A model generated the notes under the pieces. The model had not been told where the DNA came from, did no database searches, and saw nothing but the letters and a program-made list of their open reading frames with translations. A stretch of 64,000 nucleotides of DNA, taken from positions 1-64,000 of the forward strand of contig CAJWRM010000005.1 of the NCBI GenBank assembly GCA_913046365.1, in the 5' to 3' direction. The position numbers were made by a program, and so were the translations under genes. This document shows positions 63,474 through 64,000 of this stretch, piece by piece. Numbering within the stretch: position 1 is the first letter of the stretch; each line of letters begins with the position of its first letter. The stretch comes from an uncultured Flavobacteriales bacterium (GTDB lineage Bacteria > Bacteroidota > Bacteroidia > Flavobacteriales_D > Crocinitomicaceae).

Positions 63474-63500
63474 AAAAAAGCCTCCTCGAAAGAAGGCTTT
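63474..63500 (-). terminator. Terminator of the T9SS-sorted protein gene
   Basis: On the minus strand AAAGCCTTCT-TTCG-AGGAGGCTTT followed by TTT: 10-base stem (one G-T pair), UUCG loop, then a T run, about 30 bases past the stop at 63530. Confidence 0.88.
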
Positions 63501-63529
63501 AATTGAAGAAAATTATACGTTAAAGAGAC

Positions 63530-64000
63530 TTATTGTACAACAAGTTTTTGTGTTGCAGTATATTGATTTTTATTTGAAAGATTTATAAAATAAATACCTG
63601 GCTTCAATCTTTTAGTTTGATATGAATTTTGCATCGCAATATCCATATGATCAATTGTTTGACCACCAGCATTCAAAATAGTTAAAGTATTGAACTCATT
63701 ATCTGTCCAAGTGACTGTGGCAAGCTCTGAAGCAGGGTTTGGATATACTTTTACTAACTCTGAAGAAATCTGATTGATATGAGCAAGATCATTACTGTAT
63801 ACATTTGTATGGGCTTCTTTTGAACAACCATTAACATCCATAACAGTTACCTCATAAAACCCCTCCGATACACTGAATAGATCTTCTGATACATCACCTG
63901 TGTTCCAACTATAAGTATAAGGAGCAGTTCCACCCTCAACAGTGAGATTGATATCAATAGAGGTTGCATCCATCATCGGATCCTCAATTTCAGCATTCGC
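63530..64000 (-). CDS. Secreted protein with T9SS type A sorting domain, C-terminal part (partial)
   Basis: The frame runs to the right edge, so only the last ~156 residues are seen. A SprB-type repeat ('VEGGTAPYTYSWNTGDVSED', 'FYEVTVMDVNGCS') is followed by a type A CTD of about 75 residues ('VKVYPNPASELATVTW', 'LKPGIYFINLSN', ending 'TQKLVVQ'). Proteins of this build are large, surface-exposed or released adhesins or enzymes exported by T9SS. This one is a likely client of the PorV/PorU-type machinery in the same genome. Confidence 0.88.
   Translation of the reverse strand, partial: ANAEIEDPMMDATSIDINLTVEGGTAPYTYSWNTGDVSEDLFSVSEGFYEVTVMDVNGCSKEAHTNVYSNDLAHINQISSELVKVYPNPASELATVTWTDNEFNTLTILNAGGQTIDHMDIAMQNSYQTKRLKPGIYFINLSNKNQYTATQKLVVQ

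Noticed and set aside
63326-63475. Open frame of about 49 codons with a CxxC-like end ('VVCETCKGE')
   Set aside because: It has no usable start codon and no family match; could be a gene remnant, but evidence is too thin.
1-64000. CRISPR array, prophage, insertion sequence or integrative element
   Set aside because: No spaced direct repeats, transposase, integrase or phage genes were seen; gene content and base composition look uniform.

Overview
The window looks like chromosomal DNA of a low-GC marine member of the Bacteroidota, most likely of the order Flavobacteriales. The evidence is: a 290-residue primary sigma factor of the Bacteroidota type; many genes preceded by the Bacteroidota promoter box TAnnTTTG rather than a Shine-Dalgarno sequence; type IX secretion (T9SS) proteins and sorting domains; a complete Bat aerotolerance operon; DUF4494 and other families largely confined to this phylum; carotenoid genes next to a photolyase; and a Na+/H+ antiporter of the NhaD type. 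Most of it reads as housekeeping core genome. No insertion sequence, prophage, CRISPR array or integron is visible.

Layout. 1-10 kb: end of a DUF1015 gene, a PLP-homeostasis protein (YggS type), an M16 peptidase, pdxH, a DUF4494 gene and cdd; then two FKBP isomerases in tandem, a lipoprotein and priA, facing the primary sigma gene. 10-17.5 kb: seven-gene Bat/MoxR operon on the minus strand. 17.5-25 kb: small zinc-ribbon protein, hydrolase, flavodoxin, lipoprotein, tRNA-His with terminator, TonB-dependent receptor, LuxR-type response regulator, Sua5. 25-34 kb: L31, second LpxD, SpoIIE-type phosphatase, and a very large C25 peptidase (PorU2-like) with a PorV/PorQ partner. 34-38 kb: phospholipid synthase, purS, an aldehyde dehydrogenase, a coiled-coil membrane protein, an enoyl-CoA hydratase relative. 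38-42.5 kb: translation block rplM-rpsI-rpsB-tsf, then pyrH-frr. 42.6-46 kb: tyrosine catabolism (hppD, hmgA), and threonine dehydrogenase. 46-52.3 kb: a tight eight-gene operon: ECF sigma, crtI, crtB, idi, queD-like, flavin reductase, photolyase, peroxiredoxin. 52-64 kb: acyl-CoA dehydrogenase, anmK, a Glu/Leu-type dehydrogenase, nhaD, exbB-exbD-tonB, folC, pyrR-pyrB, a STAS protein, RNase Z, and the end of a T9SS-sorted protein.

The most interesting region is the light- and oxidation-protection operon at 46.1-52.3 kb. Its leader holds four copies of a TTTTGTTTAAC-like element (three direct, one inverted) around the likely promoter, which suggests a dedicated regulator not encoded here. Other points of note are the Lys/Ala-rich tail of ribosomal protein S2 built from a repeated segment, two mutually exclusive hairpins in the S9-S2 gap, three genes whose promoter box almost touches the start codon (candidate leaderless mRNAs), and a short BatD-like protein in the Bat operon. 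I found no wholly unknown multi-gene system. Functional calls are by recognition of family sequence patterns, not by database search.
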